Assembly: GCA_963823495.1 (NCBI GenBank)
Contig: CAWGLV010000001.1
Coordinates: 1,178,001-1,242,000 of the forward strand
DNA length: 64,000 bases
Direction of reading: 5' to 3'
From: DATDAH01 sp963823495
Lineage (GTDB): Bacteria; Actinomycetota; Acidimicrobiia; Acidimicrobiales; DATDAH01
Shown one piece after another: positions 51,452 through 59,593 of the stretch (its first letter is position 1; each line of letters begins with the position of its first letter). The notes below the pieces were generated by a model. That model did not search any database and was not told where the DNA came from. It worked only from the letters and a program-made list of their open reading frames with translations. Made by a program: the position numbers and the translations under genes.

Positions 51452-52579
51452 TCAGGCCGTCGCGGGCTCCGGGGCGGGTGCGACGGGCTTGGCCGCCAGG
51501 TGGTCGGCGGCTTCGGCGTAGGTCATCCAGGTGCCGGTGTCGTAGTCGTAGAGCTTGCACCGGCGGGTGTTCTCCATGAAGTCCCGGAAGCGCAGGGGGA
51601 TGTCACGGACGGTGCCGGGGTAGGCGTCCCGGATGGCGTCGGCGGCCAGCTCGAGGTTGTACATGGGGATGCGCATGTCCACGTGGTGGGGGATGTGGAC
51701 CATGATCCAGTGGAAGAAGAAGTTCACGCCGGGGCGGACCCGCATGATCGTCGTGCCCTCCATCTGGGCCTTGAACTTGGTCCACTCCCGGCGCTTCCAC
51801 CACTTGATGTCCGGCGCCACGTGGTGCACGTGGACCAGCGAGCCGATCATGTAGGAGAAGGTCAGGAAGGGGATCACCAGCACGGCCAGGATCGGCCACA
51901 CGGTGCCCCAGACGGTCCCGGTGCGGGCCCAGCCGATGGCGCCCAGGATCGTGCCGAACGTGGCGATGAAGGCGTAGACCACGACGCGGTCGCGGCGGAC
52001 GGCCTTGCGCCAGCGGGCGGGGGGCTCGCCGACCATCATCTTCGACATCCACACCTCGCGGATGTAGTAGGCCCCGGCGCCGGCCCAGGACCACTCGAAG
52101 CGGTGACGCAGGCGGCCGAGGCGGCCCAGCGCGGCATAGTCCTCGGCGGTGTAGGGGTGCCAGACGAAGTCGTAGCCCTGGCGGACGGTGTAGGCGTGGT
52201 GGACCCGGTTGTGGCCCAGGATCCAGCCCTCGAACACGTGCCAGGAGGGGAGCATCGCGACGTGGCCGACGATGCTGTTGAGTCGCTTGCTCCGGAACAG
52301 CGCGCCGTGCGCGCTGTCGTGGGCCACCACGAACAGGGAGGTCACCGCGAGGGCGGCCAGGATCTCGAGGCCGAGCACGGCGAAGGGGTTGGTGACCACG
52401 ATCAGGCCCCACACGACCAGCCCGTAGAGGACCAGGTCCCGACCGAAGTAGGCGAGGCCCTTCCAGGTCGGGTTGTGGTAGGCGGCGTCGGGGATGATGT
52501 CGAGCACCGGCTTGAGGGACCCGTTGGCCGGGGCCTCGCTCACGGGCTCGGGGGGTGCGGTCAGCGTCACGTCGATCAC
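51452..52579 (-). CDS. Membrane fatty acid desaturase, 375 aa
   Basis: Integral-membrane di-iron desaturase with three histidine boxes: HDSAHGALF, HNRVHHAYT and HIPHHVDM, plus the extra HVHHVAPD. Four to six hydrophobic segments surround them. Introduces a double bond into an acyl-lipid or acyl-CoA using an external electron donor. The likely start is GTG at 52579, at the edge of a perfect 22-bp palindrome that should place the gene under a TetR-family regulator encoded elsewhere. Confidence 0.9.
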   Translation of the reverse strand: MIDVTLTAPPEPVSEAPANGSLKPVLDIIPDAAYHNPTWKGLAYFGRDLVLYGLVVWGLIVVTNPFAVLGLEILAALAVTSLFVVAHDSAHGALFRSKRLNSIVGHVAMLPSWHVFEGWILGHNRVHHAYTVRQGYDFVWHPYTAEDYAALGRLGRLRHRFEWSWAGAGAYYIREVWMSKMMVGEPPARWRKAVRRDRVVVYAFIATFGTILGAIGWARTGTVWGTVWPILAVLVIPFLTFSYMIGSLVHVHHVAPDIKWWKRREWTKFKAQMEGTTIMRVRPGVNFFFHWIMVHIPHHVDMRIPMYNLELAADAIRDAYPGTVRDIPLRFRDFMENTRRCKLYDYDTGTWMTYAEAADHLAAKPVAPAPEPATA

Positions 52580-52600
52580 TCTACCGACCGGTCGGTAGAG
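52579..52600. promoter_or_regulatory. Perfect 22-bp palindrome upstream of the desaturase (TetR-type operator)
   Basis: CTCTACCGACC (52579-52589) is the exact reverse complement of GGTCGGTAGAG (52590-52600). It starts at the desaturase start codon and lies 43 bp before the divergent hydrolase. TACCGACCGGTCGGTA-like cores are typical operators of TetR-family repressors of lipid genes; no such repressor gene is adjacent. Confidence 0.65.
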
Positions 52601-52643
52601 AGCAAGGCACCGTGAGCATTCGGCGCCGAATAGCGTTCCCGTC

Positions 52644-53486
52644 GTGGCCTACGCCCTGAACGACGACGTCGAGCTCTACTACGAGACCTTCGGCTTCGCG
52701 GCCGATCCCGCCCTGCTCCTGGTCAACGGCCTGGGCAGCCAGTGCATCAACTACCGGGCCGAGTGGTGCGAGCGCTTCGTGGCCGCCGGGTTCTTCGTCA
52801 TCCGCTTCGACAACCGTGACGTCGGCCTGTCCACCGGGTTCGACGCGGCCGGGGTCACCGCCGCCTACACGCTGGAGGACATGGCCGCCGACGCCCTCGC
52901 CGTGCTCGACGCGGCCGACGTCGATCGGGCCCATGTCCTCGGGCTGTCCATGGGGGGCATGATCGTGCAGCAGCTGGCCATCGGCCACGCCGCCCGCGTG
53001 CGCTCGGTCACCTCGATGATGTCCACGACCGGTGACCCGGACGTGGGTCTGCCGGCGCCGGAGGCCCTGGAGCACGTCCTCGCCCCCTCTCCCGAGGACC
53101 GGGAGGGCTACCTGGCGCACCAGCTCACCTCCATCCGCACCTGGGGGAGCCCGGCGGCCTTCGACGAGGACTGGATCCGCCTGACCAACGGCGAGGCCTA
53201 CGACCGCGCCTTCCGTCCCGCCGGCCAGGCCCGCCAGATCCTCGCCCTGCGGTCCGCCCCGAGCCGGACCGAGGCCCTGGGCGGGGTGCAGGTTCCGTTC
53301 CTCGTGCTCCACGGCGATCAGGACCGCCTGGTGGACCCGTCGGGGGGTCGGCGCACCGCCGAGGTGGTTCCCGGTGCCCGCTTCGAGCTGATCGAGGGCC
53401 TCGGGCACGACTATCCGCCCGCCTACTGGGACGTGATCGTCGACCACGTCGCCGTTCACGCCCGCGCCGCCGACGCGCGAGGCTGA
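52644..53486 (+). CDS. Alpha/beta hydrolase, 280 aa
   Basis: Alpha/beta hydrolase fold: oxyanion region LLLVNGLGSQCINYRAEW, VIRFDNRDVGLSTG, nucleophile elbow GLSMGGM (Ser about 105), acid in LVLHGDQDRLV and His in EGLGHDYPP. FDNRDVGLS is typical of the esterase/lipase group acting on lactones or esters. The stop is 7 bp before a Baeyer-Villiger-type monooxygenase on the same strand, a classic pairing in which the monooxygenase makes an ester or lactone and the hydrolase opens it. Confidence 0.88.
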   Translation: MAYALNDDVELYYETFGFAADPALLLVNGLGSQCINYRAEWCERFVAAGFFVIRFDNRDVGLSTGFDAAGVTAAYTLEDMAADALAVLDAADVDRAHVLGLSMGGMIVQQLAIGHAARVRSVTSMMSTTGDPDVGLPAPEALEHVLAPSPEDREGYLAHQLTSIRTWGSPAAFDEDWIRLTNGEAYDRAFRPAGQARQILALRSAPSRTEALGGVQVPFLVLHGDQDRLVDPSGGRRTAEVVPGARFELIEGLGHDYPPAYWDVIVDHVAVHARAADARG

Positions 53487-53493
53487 GCGGCCC

Positions 53494-55413
53494 ATGCGCT
53501 TCGATGTCGACCCCGCTCCGATCACCGAGGACGACGCGCCCATCCGCGCCGCACTGGAAGGAGCCGACGTGGCTCCGCTCCTGGTGGCCGTGGCCCAACT
53601 GACCGGCGAGCACGACCTGTTGGTCGGGGATCTCCGCCCCGACCAGTCCCGCCTGCTCGAGCCCGAGGCCGGGATCACCCCCGAGGAGATGGCCCGGGGC
53701 CGGGATCTGGCGGCGGCCGCCCTGGGCCGCTTCCGGGACGGCGGTTCGGTGCCCGCCCCCACCCCGACCGGCGCCGACCTCCGGGCCCTGATCGAGTACC
53801 TCGTCGGCGCCGACACCGAGGAGTACCTGCCGATGCTGACCGAGGAACTGGCCCTCGACGGTGACGAGCGGGCCCCCGAGTGGTCCAAGGAGGAGGTGGC
53901 GCCCGAGGTCGACTTCCGGGTGGCCATCATCGGCGCGGGCATGTCCGGGATCGCGGCGGCCCACCGGCTGGACCAGGCCGGGGTGCCGTTCACGATCTTC
54001 GAGAAGAACCCCGAGGCGGGCGGCACCTGGTACGAGAACGTCTACCCCGGCTGCCGGGTCGACGTCCCCAACCACGCCTACAGCTACTCGTTCGCACAGA
54101 CCGGGGACTGGCCGCAGTACTTCTCCACCCAGGCCGTGCTGCTGGACTACTTCCAGACCTGCCTCGACCGCTTCGACCTGCGCCGCCACGTCCGGTTCGG
54201 GACCGAGGTCGCCGGGGCCACCTGGGACGACGACGCCCAGGCCTGGACGCTGCGCGTCGTCGGCGCCGACGGGGCCGAGGAGCTCGTCGACTACCAGGGC
54301 CTGGTCAGCGCGGTGGGTCAGCTGAACCGCCCGAACTGGCCGAACATCGACGGCATCGACCGGTTCACGGGTCAGTACTTCCACTCCGCCGAGTGGGACC
54401 ACGGCGTCGACCTGACCGGCAAGCGGGTGGCGATCATCGGTACGGGGGCCAGCGCCGCCCAGTTCATCCCGAGCGTGGCCGAACAGGCCGCCGAGCTCGA
54501 CGTCTTCCAGCGCACCGCGCCCTGGCTCATCCCCACGCCGAACTACCACGACGAGCTGGGCGAGGGTCTCCGCTGGGTGCTCGAGCACGTTCCGGCCTAC
54601 GCCCGGTGGGACCGGCTGTGGCTGTTCTGGAGGGGCGTGGAGGGACTCGGCCCCATGGCCGAGGTCGACCCCGAGTGGGACCAGGACGAGGTGTCGGTCA
54701 GCCTGCCCAACGACCTCATCCGCCAGTTGCTGACCGCCTATCTGGAGACGGAGTTCCCCGACCCCGACCTCCTGGCCAAGGTCCTGCCCGACTACCCGCC
54801 GCTGGCCAAGCGCTTCGTGCGGGACAACGGCATCTGGGCCCGCACCTTCACCCGCGACCACGTGGACCTGATCACCGCCGGCATCGCCGAGATCACCGAG
54901 ACGGGGGTGCGCACCACCGACGGGGTGGAGCACCCCGCGGACGTGATCATCTACGGCACGGGGTTCCAGGCCTCACGGTTCCTCACCCCGATGCAGGTCA
55001 CCGGCGTCGGCGGGGTGGACCTCCACGAGCAGTGGGGCGGCGACGCCCGGGCCTACCTCGGCCTGACCGTCCCGCACTTCCCCAACCTGTTCCTGATGTA
55101 CGGCCCGAACACCAACATCGTGGTGAACGGCAGCATCATCTACTTCTCGGAGTGCGAGGCCCACTACATCACCGAGAGCGTGCGCCTGCTGCTCGAGACC
55201 GGCCACCACTCGATGGATGTCCGCCCCGAGGTCCACGACGCCTACAACGTCGCCGTGGACGAGGCCAACGCCGGCAAGGCCTGGGGCGTGTCCAAGGTCA
55301 GTTCCTGGTACAAGTCGGCCTCCGGCCGCATCGCCCAGAACTGGCCCTTTCCCCTCCTCGAGTACTGGAAGCGCACCCGCCACCCCGACCCCGAGGACTA
55401 CGTCCTGGGCTAG
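53494..55413 (+). CDS. Flavin-containing (Baeyer-Villiger-type) monooxygenase, 639 aa
   Basis: FAD-binding VAIIGAGMSGIAAAHRL begins only at about residue 145; the preceding N-terminal extension has the DDAPIRAALEGADVAPLLVA-type helical region seen in long actinobacterial members. The BVMO fingerprint is FTGQYFHSAEWDHG (F-x-G-x3-H-x3-W), with Asp rather than Pro after Trp. NADPH site: VAIIGTGASAAQFIPSVA. C-terminal ATG-like motif: IYGTGFQASRFLTPM. Oxidises a ketone to an ester or lactone with NADPH and O2. Coupled to the upstream hydrolase; substrate unknown, possibly cyclic or steroid ketones. Confidence 0.9.
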   Translation: MRFDVDPAPITEDDAPIRAALEGADVAPLLVAVAQLTGEHDLLVGDLRPDQSRLLEPEAGITPEEMARGRDLAAAALGRFRDGGSVPAPTPTGADLRALIEYLVGADTEEYLPMLTEELALDGDERAPEWSKEEVAPEVDFRVAIIGAGMSGIAAAHRLDQAGVPFTIFEKNPEAGGTWYENVYPGCRVDVPNHAYSYSFAQTGDWPQYFSTQAVLLDYFQTCLDRFDLRRHVRFGTEVAGATWDDDAQAWTLRVVGADGAEELVDYQGLVSAVGQLNRPNWPNIDGIDRFTGQYFHSAEWDHGVDLTGKRVAIIGTGASAAQFIPSVAEQAAELDVFQRTAPWLIPTPNYHDELGEGLRWVLEHVPAYARWDRLWLFWRGVEGLGPMAEVDPEWDQDEVSVSLPNDLIRQLLTAYLETEFPDPDLLAKVLPDYPPLAKRFVRDNGIWARTFTRDHVDLITAGIAEITETGVRTTDGVEHPADVIIYGTGFQASRFLTPMQVTGVGGVDLHEQWGGDARAYLGLTVPHFPNLFLMYGPNTNIVVNGSIIYFSECEAHYITESVRLLLETGHHSMDVRPEVHDAYNVAVDEANAGKAWGVSKVSSWYKSASGRIAQNWPFPLLEYWKRTRHPDPEDYVLG

Positions 55414-55475
55414 ACCGCCGCCGCGGGCTGGGGGAACAACAACGACCGCAAGCACGGAGGATGCGCGCTCGAGTT

Positions 55476-55522
55476 CGTCGGAGGCAATAAGGGGCGGATT
55501 CCGCCCCCTATTGCCTCCAACG
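55476..55522. terminator. Long imperfect hairpin between convergent genes
   Basis: GGAGGCAATA (55480-55489) pairs with TATTGCCTCC (55509-55518), and GGGGCGG (55491-55497) with CCGCCCC (55501-55507), with one A-C mismatch and a three-base loop; CGT and ACG extend the base. It fills the gap between the monooxygenase and the DUF6457 gene and probably terminates both. Confidence 0.6.
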
Positions 55523-55542
55523 GTGCCCGGGACGGGCGCCGG

Positions 55543-55752
55543 TCAGGAGGCGAGCCCGTCCGCCAGGCGACGGGCCTCGTCGATGTCGAGCCCGGCCCGG
55601 CCGATGAGCCAGCAGGTGATCGGGGCGGCCGTGCGCTCCGAGGCGTGAGCCGCCACCCCGGCGAGGTCGAGGAGGGCCTCCACGGCGTCGTCGTCCGGGG
55701 GCGTCACGCCGAGCTCGGAACTGAAGGCGTCGATCCACTCACGGCTGTCCAT
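55543..55752 (-). CDS. DUF6457 family protein, 69 aa
   Basis: Small actinobacterial protein of unknown function: MDSREWIDAFSSELGVTPPD, LLDLAGVAAHASERTAAPIT and CWLIGRAGLD are the conserved parts. Relatives are usually next to molybdopterin-related genes; none is here. All-helical, no metal or membrane motif. Divergent from the AMP-ligase gene by 61 bp. Confidence 0.75.
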   Translation of the reverse strand: MDSREWIDAFSSELGVTPPDDDAVEALLDLAGVAAHASERTAAPITCWLIGRAGLDIDEARRLADGLAS

Positions 55753-55813
55753 GGTCAGGATCTTCCCACCCTGGCGCTGGGCAAGTGGCGTCCGGCACGG
55801 GCAGACTCCGGCG

Positions 55814-57316
55814 GTGGCGCCCGAGACCAGGACGATCCCCCGGCTGTTCCGGGCGACGGTCGAATCGTCGGCCGAGCGGACCTGGCTGGTCGCTCCCGAC
55901 CTGGAGCTGACCTATGGCGAGGCGCTCGAGCGCATCGAGCGGGCGGCCGCGGCGCTGCGGGCCGCGGGCGTCCGCCCCGGTGACCGGGTGCTGCACACCC
56001 CCCGGAACCACCCGGACCACCTGCTGGCCTGGCTGGCGTTGATGGAGGTCGGGGCCACGCAGGTCCCCCTGAACCCCAAGAGCACCGCCGCCGAGTTGGC
56101 CGGCTTCGTCCGACAGGTCGACGCGGCGCTGGTGGTGACCGACGCCGACCTCGCCCCGCTCCTGGGTGACATGGACGTGCCCGTGGTCCACGGGGCGGAC
56201 CTGTACACCGTCGAGTCCGACGGGCACCGACCCGCTGAGGTCGACCCCGACGACGTGGCGGTGATGATCCCGACCTCGGGGACCACCGGGCGTTCCAAGC
56301 TGGTGATGCAGACCCACCGGGCCTACGTGATGGCCGGCGAGGGGTTCCCCTGGTGGCTGGAGCTCACCGAGGAGGACCGGCTGATGACCACACTGCCCCT
56401 CTTCCACATCAACGCTCCGGCCTACTCCACACTCGGGTCCGTGGCCGCGGGGGCGAGTCTGGTCCTGCTCCCGGCGTTCTCCGGCAGCGGGTTCCTCGAC
56501 GACGCCCGCCGCTACGGGGCCACGGAGTTCAACTCGATCGGGGCGATGCTCGAGATCCTGCTGCGCCAGCCGGAGCGCGACGACGATGCCGACAACCCCC
56601 TGCGGCTCTGTTACACGGGGCCGTCGCCCAGCGAGGAGCGCCAGCTCGAGGCCGAGGCCCGCTTCGGCCTGCGCATCACCTGCGGCTACGCCCTCTCCGA
56701 GTCGCCCTACGGGACGGTCTGGCGCCACGGCACCCGCCCCTACGGCACGCTGGGCGCCGTCCGCCAGCACCCCACGTTGGGTCATGTGAACGACGGCCGG
56801 GTGATGGTCGACGGCGTCGAGGTCGCCGTGGGCGAGGAGGGCGAGCTCGAGCTGCGCAACCCGGCGATCATGAAGGGCTACTACGAGATGCCCGAGGAGA
56901 CCGCCGCGGTCGTGGCGGACGGCTGGCTGAAGACCGGCGACATCGTCCGCCGCAACGCCGACGACACCTACACCTTCATCGGGCGCAAGAAGGAGGTCAT
57001 CCGCCGCCGGGGCGAGAACCTCAGTCCAGCCGAGGTGGAGGCCGCCCTCGAGCGTCACCCCGATGTCGTCGAGGCGGCCGTGGTCGGTGTCGAGTCCGAC
57101 CTGTCCGAGGAGGATGTCAAGGCCTTCGTCGTGCCCGCGCCGGGTTCGACGCCCGACCTGCTCGTCCTGAAGGCCCATGCGGCCGAGCACCTGGCCCGCT
57201 ACAAGGTGCCGCGGTGGTGGGAGGTCGTCGACGAGTTGCCCCACACCGCCACCGACCGCATCGCCAAGCACCAGCTGCCCAAGGGCCGCACCGGCCAGGA
57301 GGTCGATCTTGACTGA
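55814..57316 (+). CDS. Class I adenylate-forming (AMP-binding) ligase, 500 aa
   Basis: ANL-superfamily acyl/aryl-CoA synthetase. Core motif A3 is VMIPTSGTTGRSKLVMQTH; the others are CGYALSES (A5), DGWLKTGDIVRRNAD (A7), GRKKEVIRRRGENLSPAEVE (A8) and the catalytic Lys in TDRIAKHQL (A10). GTG at 55814 (APETRTIPRLF) is chosen over the upstream ATG, whose first 20 residues are not family-like. The last 8 bp overlap the citryl-CoA-lyase-like gene, so the two probably act together on a carboxylic acid activated to its CoA ester. Confidence 0.88.
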   Translation: MAPETRTIPRLFRATVESSAERTWLVAPDLELTYGEALERIERAAAALRAAGVRPGDRVLHTPRNHPDHLLAWLALMEVGATQVPLNPKSTAAELAGFVRQVDAALVVTDADLAPLLGDMDVPVVHGADLYTVESDGHRPAEVDPDDVAVMIPTSGTTGRSKLVMQTHRAYVMAGEGFPWWLELTEEDRLMTTLPLFHINAPAYSTLGSVAAGASLVLLPAFSGSGFLDDARRYGATEFNSIGAMLEILLRQPERDDDADNPLRLCYTGPSPSEERQLEAEARFGLRITCGYALSESPYGTVWRHGTRPYGTLGAVRQHPTLGHVNDGRVMVDGVEVAVGEEGELELRNPAIMKGYYEMPEETAAVVADGWLKTGDIVRRNADDTYTFIGRKKEVIRRRGENLSPAEVEAALERHPDVVEAAVVGVESDLSEEDVKAFVVPAPGSTPDLLVLKAHAAEHLARYKVPRWWEVVDELPHTATDRIAKHQLPKGRTGQEVDLD

Positions 57317-58064
57317 GCCCCGGTTCCACTCGTGGATCGGCTCGTCCACGCCGGACTCGATCACCGTCGGGGGCCTCGACCTGCCGTCGGAGGTGATGGG
57401 CCGCCTGTCCCTGACCGAGTTGGCCTTCCTGCTCGTCACCCGGCGGGAGCCGACCGCCGGTCAGCGTCGGATGCTGGACGCCGTGCTGGTGGCCCTGGCG
57501 GACCACGGCCTCACTCCCAGTGCGTTGGCGGCGCGCCTGACCCACACGGGCGCGCCCGAAGCCGTCCAGGCCTCCGTGGCGGCGGGTCTACTCGGCGCCG
57601 GCAGCGTGTTCCTCGGCCCGACGGGGGACACCGCCGAGTTCCTGGCCGCCGTCCTGACCGATGCACCCGACGACGCCGATCTGGCGGCCCTGGCCGAGGA
57701 GGCGGTGGCGGCGCGTCGGGGCGAGGGCCGACGGGTGCCCGGCCTCGGCCACCCCGTGCACCGGGACGTCGATCCCCGCACGCCGCGGCTCTACGAGCTG
57801 GCCGCGGAGGAGGGGCTCCTGGGCCCTCACCTCCGCCTGCTGACCGAGGTCGCCGCCGCCCACGAGCGCCAGTCGGGCAAGGCCCTGCCGATCAACGGGG
57901 CCGGTGCCGCCGGCGCGGCCCTGGCCGACCTCGGCCTGCCTCCCGACATCATCCGCGGCTTCGTCCTCATCGGTCGTACCGCCGGCCTGGTGGCCCACAT
58001 CGCCGAGGAGAACCGGGAACCCATCGGCCTCCCCCTCTGGTTGGAGGTCGAAGGCCGCGGCTGA
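57309..58064 (+). CDS. Citryl-CoA lyase / citrate-synthase-like protein, 251 aa
   Basis: Short citrate-synthase-fold protein. SLTELAFLLVTRREPTAGQ, PEAVQASVAAGLLGAGSVFL, GRRVPGLGHPVHRDVDPR (the conserved catalytic His in GLGHPVH), KALPINGAGAAGAALADLGL and GRTAGLVAHIAEE are typical of citryl-CoA lyase and relatives; full citrate synthase is about 380-430 aa. TTG at 57309 begins inside the AMP ligase. Catalyses C-C cleavage or condensation of a 3-hydroxy-3-carboxyacyl-CoA; with the ligase it may act on a citrate-like or citramalate-like acid. Confidence 0.78.
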   Translation: MTEPRFHSWIGSSTPDSITVGGLDLPSEVMGRLSLTELAFLLVTRREPTAGQRRMLDAVLVALADHGLTPSALAARLTHTGAPEAVQASVAAGLLGAGSVFLGPTGDTAEFLAAVLTDAPDDADLAALAEEAVAARRGEGRRVPGLGHPVHRDVDPRTPRLYELAAEEGLLGPHLRLLTEVAAAHERQSGKALPINGAGAAGAALADLGLPPDIIRGFVLIGRTAGLVAHIAEENREPIGLPLWLEVEGRG

Positions 58065-58069
58065 CCGCC

Positions 58070-58121
58070 CGTTCTGGTCACGAGATGTGCCCCTGGGCGC
58101 GCATCCTTCGTCACCAGAACG
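58070..58121. repeat. Second CGTTCTGG-family intergenic palindrome
   Basis: Arms CGTTCTGGTCACGA (58070-58083) and TCGTCACCAGAACG (58108-58121) match at 13 of 14 positions, with a 24-base interior that itself contains an ATGTGC/GCGCAT partial palindrome. The outer 8 bases are identical to those of the element at 41393-41444. Confidence 0.6.
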
Positions 58122-58147
58122 TCGGCGCGGGTGGGCAGACTCTGGTC

Positions 58148-58544
58148 ATGGGTGCGGACTGGCGGGGTGTCGACGGGCGGGGGGCGCTCGGGATCCACGC
58201 GTCGGAGGCGGCCGTGGCCCTCGACCGGGCGCTCAGCGCCGGGACCCTGCCGGCGGCGGCCTCGGCCCCGGGGCCGGTCCTCGGGCTGGCGGGTCTGGTG
58301 GTCGAGACACCGCAGCACCCGTTGATCACCGCCTTCGCCGAGCAGTTCGCCGTGGACGTCACCCAGATCGACGACCTCATGCGCGCGGAGTTGGCCGAGG
58401 CCGCTCGTCCTCGACCTCATGCGCAATGCCGGCAACAAGATCGCCGTCGCCCTCGCCGCCGATGCCCCCAACGTGAGCGAGGGCGTCGAGATCTATGACA
58501 TCGGCCCCGACGGCACCCTCACCCAGGGGCTCGCCGCTCCCTGA
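58148..58544 (+). CDS. Hypothetical protein, about 131 aa, one offset
   Basis: Unrecognised. The first frame MGADWRGVDGRGALGIHASE to FAVDVTQIDDLMRAELAEA runs to about 58405. A different frame then continues VLDLMRNAGNKIAVALAADA to DIGPDGTLTQGLAAP and the stop at 58544. Joining needs one offset near 58403-58410. The C-terminal piece has the regular hydrophobic pattern of a real domain. Possibly a small cytosolic protein; no motif suggests a function. Confidence 0.5.
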
Positions 58545-58568
58545 AGCGCTCCGGGCGTTCCGGCCCGA

Positions 58569-59516
58569 TCAGACCACGTCGCGGAAGAGGTCGGGGAAGA
58601 CCTTGGCGACGCGGCTGAGCAGGTACTCCCCGTAAGGGCCCTCCCAGGCCAGGGGGTCGTCGTGGTCCCACCGCTCGACCCGCTCGCCCGGGGCGGGGTC
58701 GGGGAGGGGTAGGGGGCGGACCTCGGCGTCCCAGCCGGGGTCGAAGAAGAACGGGCAGGAGATCCGCCCGCCGGCGGTGGGGCTGCGGACCCGGTGCGGG
58801 GTGCTCCGGTAGCGGCCCTCGGTCAGGCGCTCGAGCATGTCGCCGAGGTTGCACACGAGGGCGCCCGGAACGGGTGGGACGTCTCGCCACTCGCCACCGG
58901 TCCGGACCTGGAGACCGCCGCTCTCGTCCTGTAGCAGGAGGGTGAGCAGGCCGTAGTCGGTGTGCTCGGCCACGCCCCAGTCACCGGCGCCGTCGTCGGG
59001 GGTCACCGGCGGGTAGTGGAAGACGCGGAACAGGATTGTCGGGTCCGCGGTCAGGTCCCGGACGAAGGCGTCCTCGGGCAGGCCGAGGCCGAGGGCGAGC
59101 AGGCCCATCAGCCGGTGGCCCAACGCGGTGAAGGCGTCGAGCACGGCGAGCACCGTCGGACCGAGGTCCGCGGGCTGGGAGGGGAAGAGGTTGGGACCGT
59201 GCAACGGCCGGGAATCGCCCGCGGGGCCCTCGGCGCCGAAGTAGATCCCCTCCTTGCGGTCGGGTACGCCGCTGGTCAGCTCGCCGCCGAGCGGGAACCA
59301 CCCCCGCCAGGCCCGACCGCCCCGGGCCATGGCGATCTCCGCCTTCTCCTCCTCGCTCCGGGCGAAGAACCCGGTCGCGGTCGCGACGAGGCGGTCGAGC
59401 AGCACCGGGTCGACGCCGTGACCGATGATCGAGAAGAAGCCGTGGTCCCGGCAGGCCCGGTCGATGCGGGGCGGCGCGTCGTCGGCTCGCAGGTCGATGA
59501 CGGGGACGTCGGCCAC
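58569..59516 (-). CDS. Isopenicillin-N-synthase-like 2-oxoglutarate/Fe(II) oxygenase, 315 aa
   Basis: DIOX_N domain (VPVIDLRADDAPPRIDRACR, DHGFFSIIGHGVD) followed by the 2OG-FeII_Oxy domain. Iron ligands are His and Asp in AEHTDYGLLTLLLQD and His in STPHRVRSP; the 2OG-binding Arg-x-Ser is RIS in GGRISCPFFFDP. GTG start at 59516. Family members hydroxylate or cyclise diverse small molecules; the substrate is not suggested by neighbours. Divergent from the carotenoid oxygenase. Confidence 0.88.
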   Translation of the reverse strand: MADVPVIDLRADDAPPRIDRACRDHGFFSIIGHGVDPVLLDRLVATATGFFARSEEEKAEIAMARGGRAWRGWFPLGGELTSGVPDRKEGIYFGAEGPAGDSRPLHGPNLFPSQPADLGPTVLAVLDAFTALGHRLMGLLALGLGLPEDAFVRDLTADPTILFRVFHYPPVTPDDGAGDWGVAEHTDYGLLTLLLQDESGGLQVRTGGEWRDVPPVPGALVCNLGDMLERLTEGRYRSTPHRVRSPTAGGRISCPFFFDPGWDAEVRPLPLPDPAPGERVERWDHDDPLAWEGPYGEYLLSRVAKVFPDLFRDVV

Positions 59517-59544
59517 CGCGGGGAGGCTAGGCCATCCGTCACTC

Positions 59545-59576
59545 TTGACAGGCGTACGTGTACGGCTGTATACACG
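59545..59576 (+). promoter_or_regulatory. Promoter and inverted repeat upstream of the carotenoid oxygenase
   Basis: TTGACA (59545-59550) and TGTATA (59567-59572) are spaced 16 bp. CGTGTA (59557-59562) and TACACG (59571-59576) form an inverted repeat over the -10, a plausible repressor site. AGGAGG follows before the ATG at 59594. Confidence 0.55.
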
Positions 59577-59593
59577 GCGCCAGGAGGCGACGG

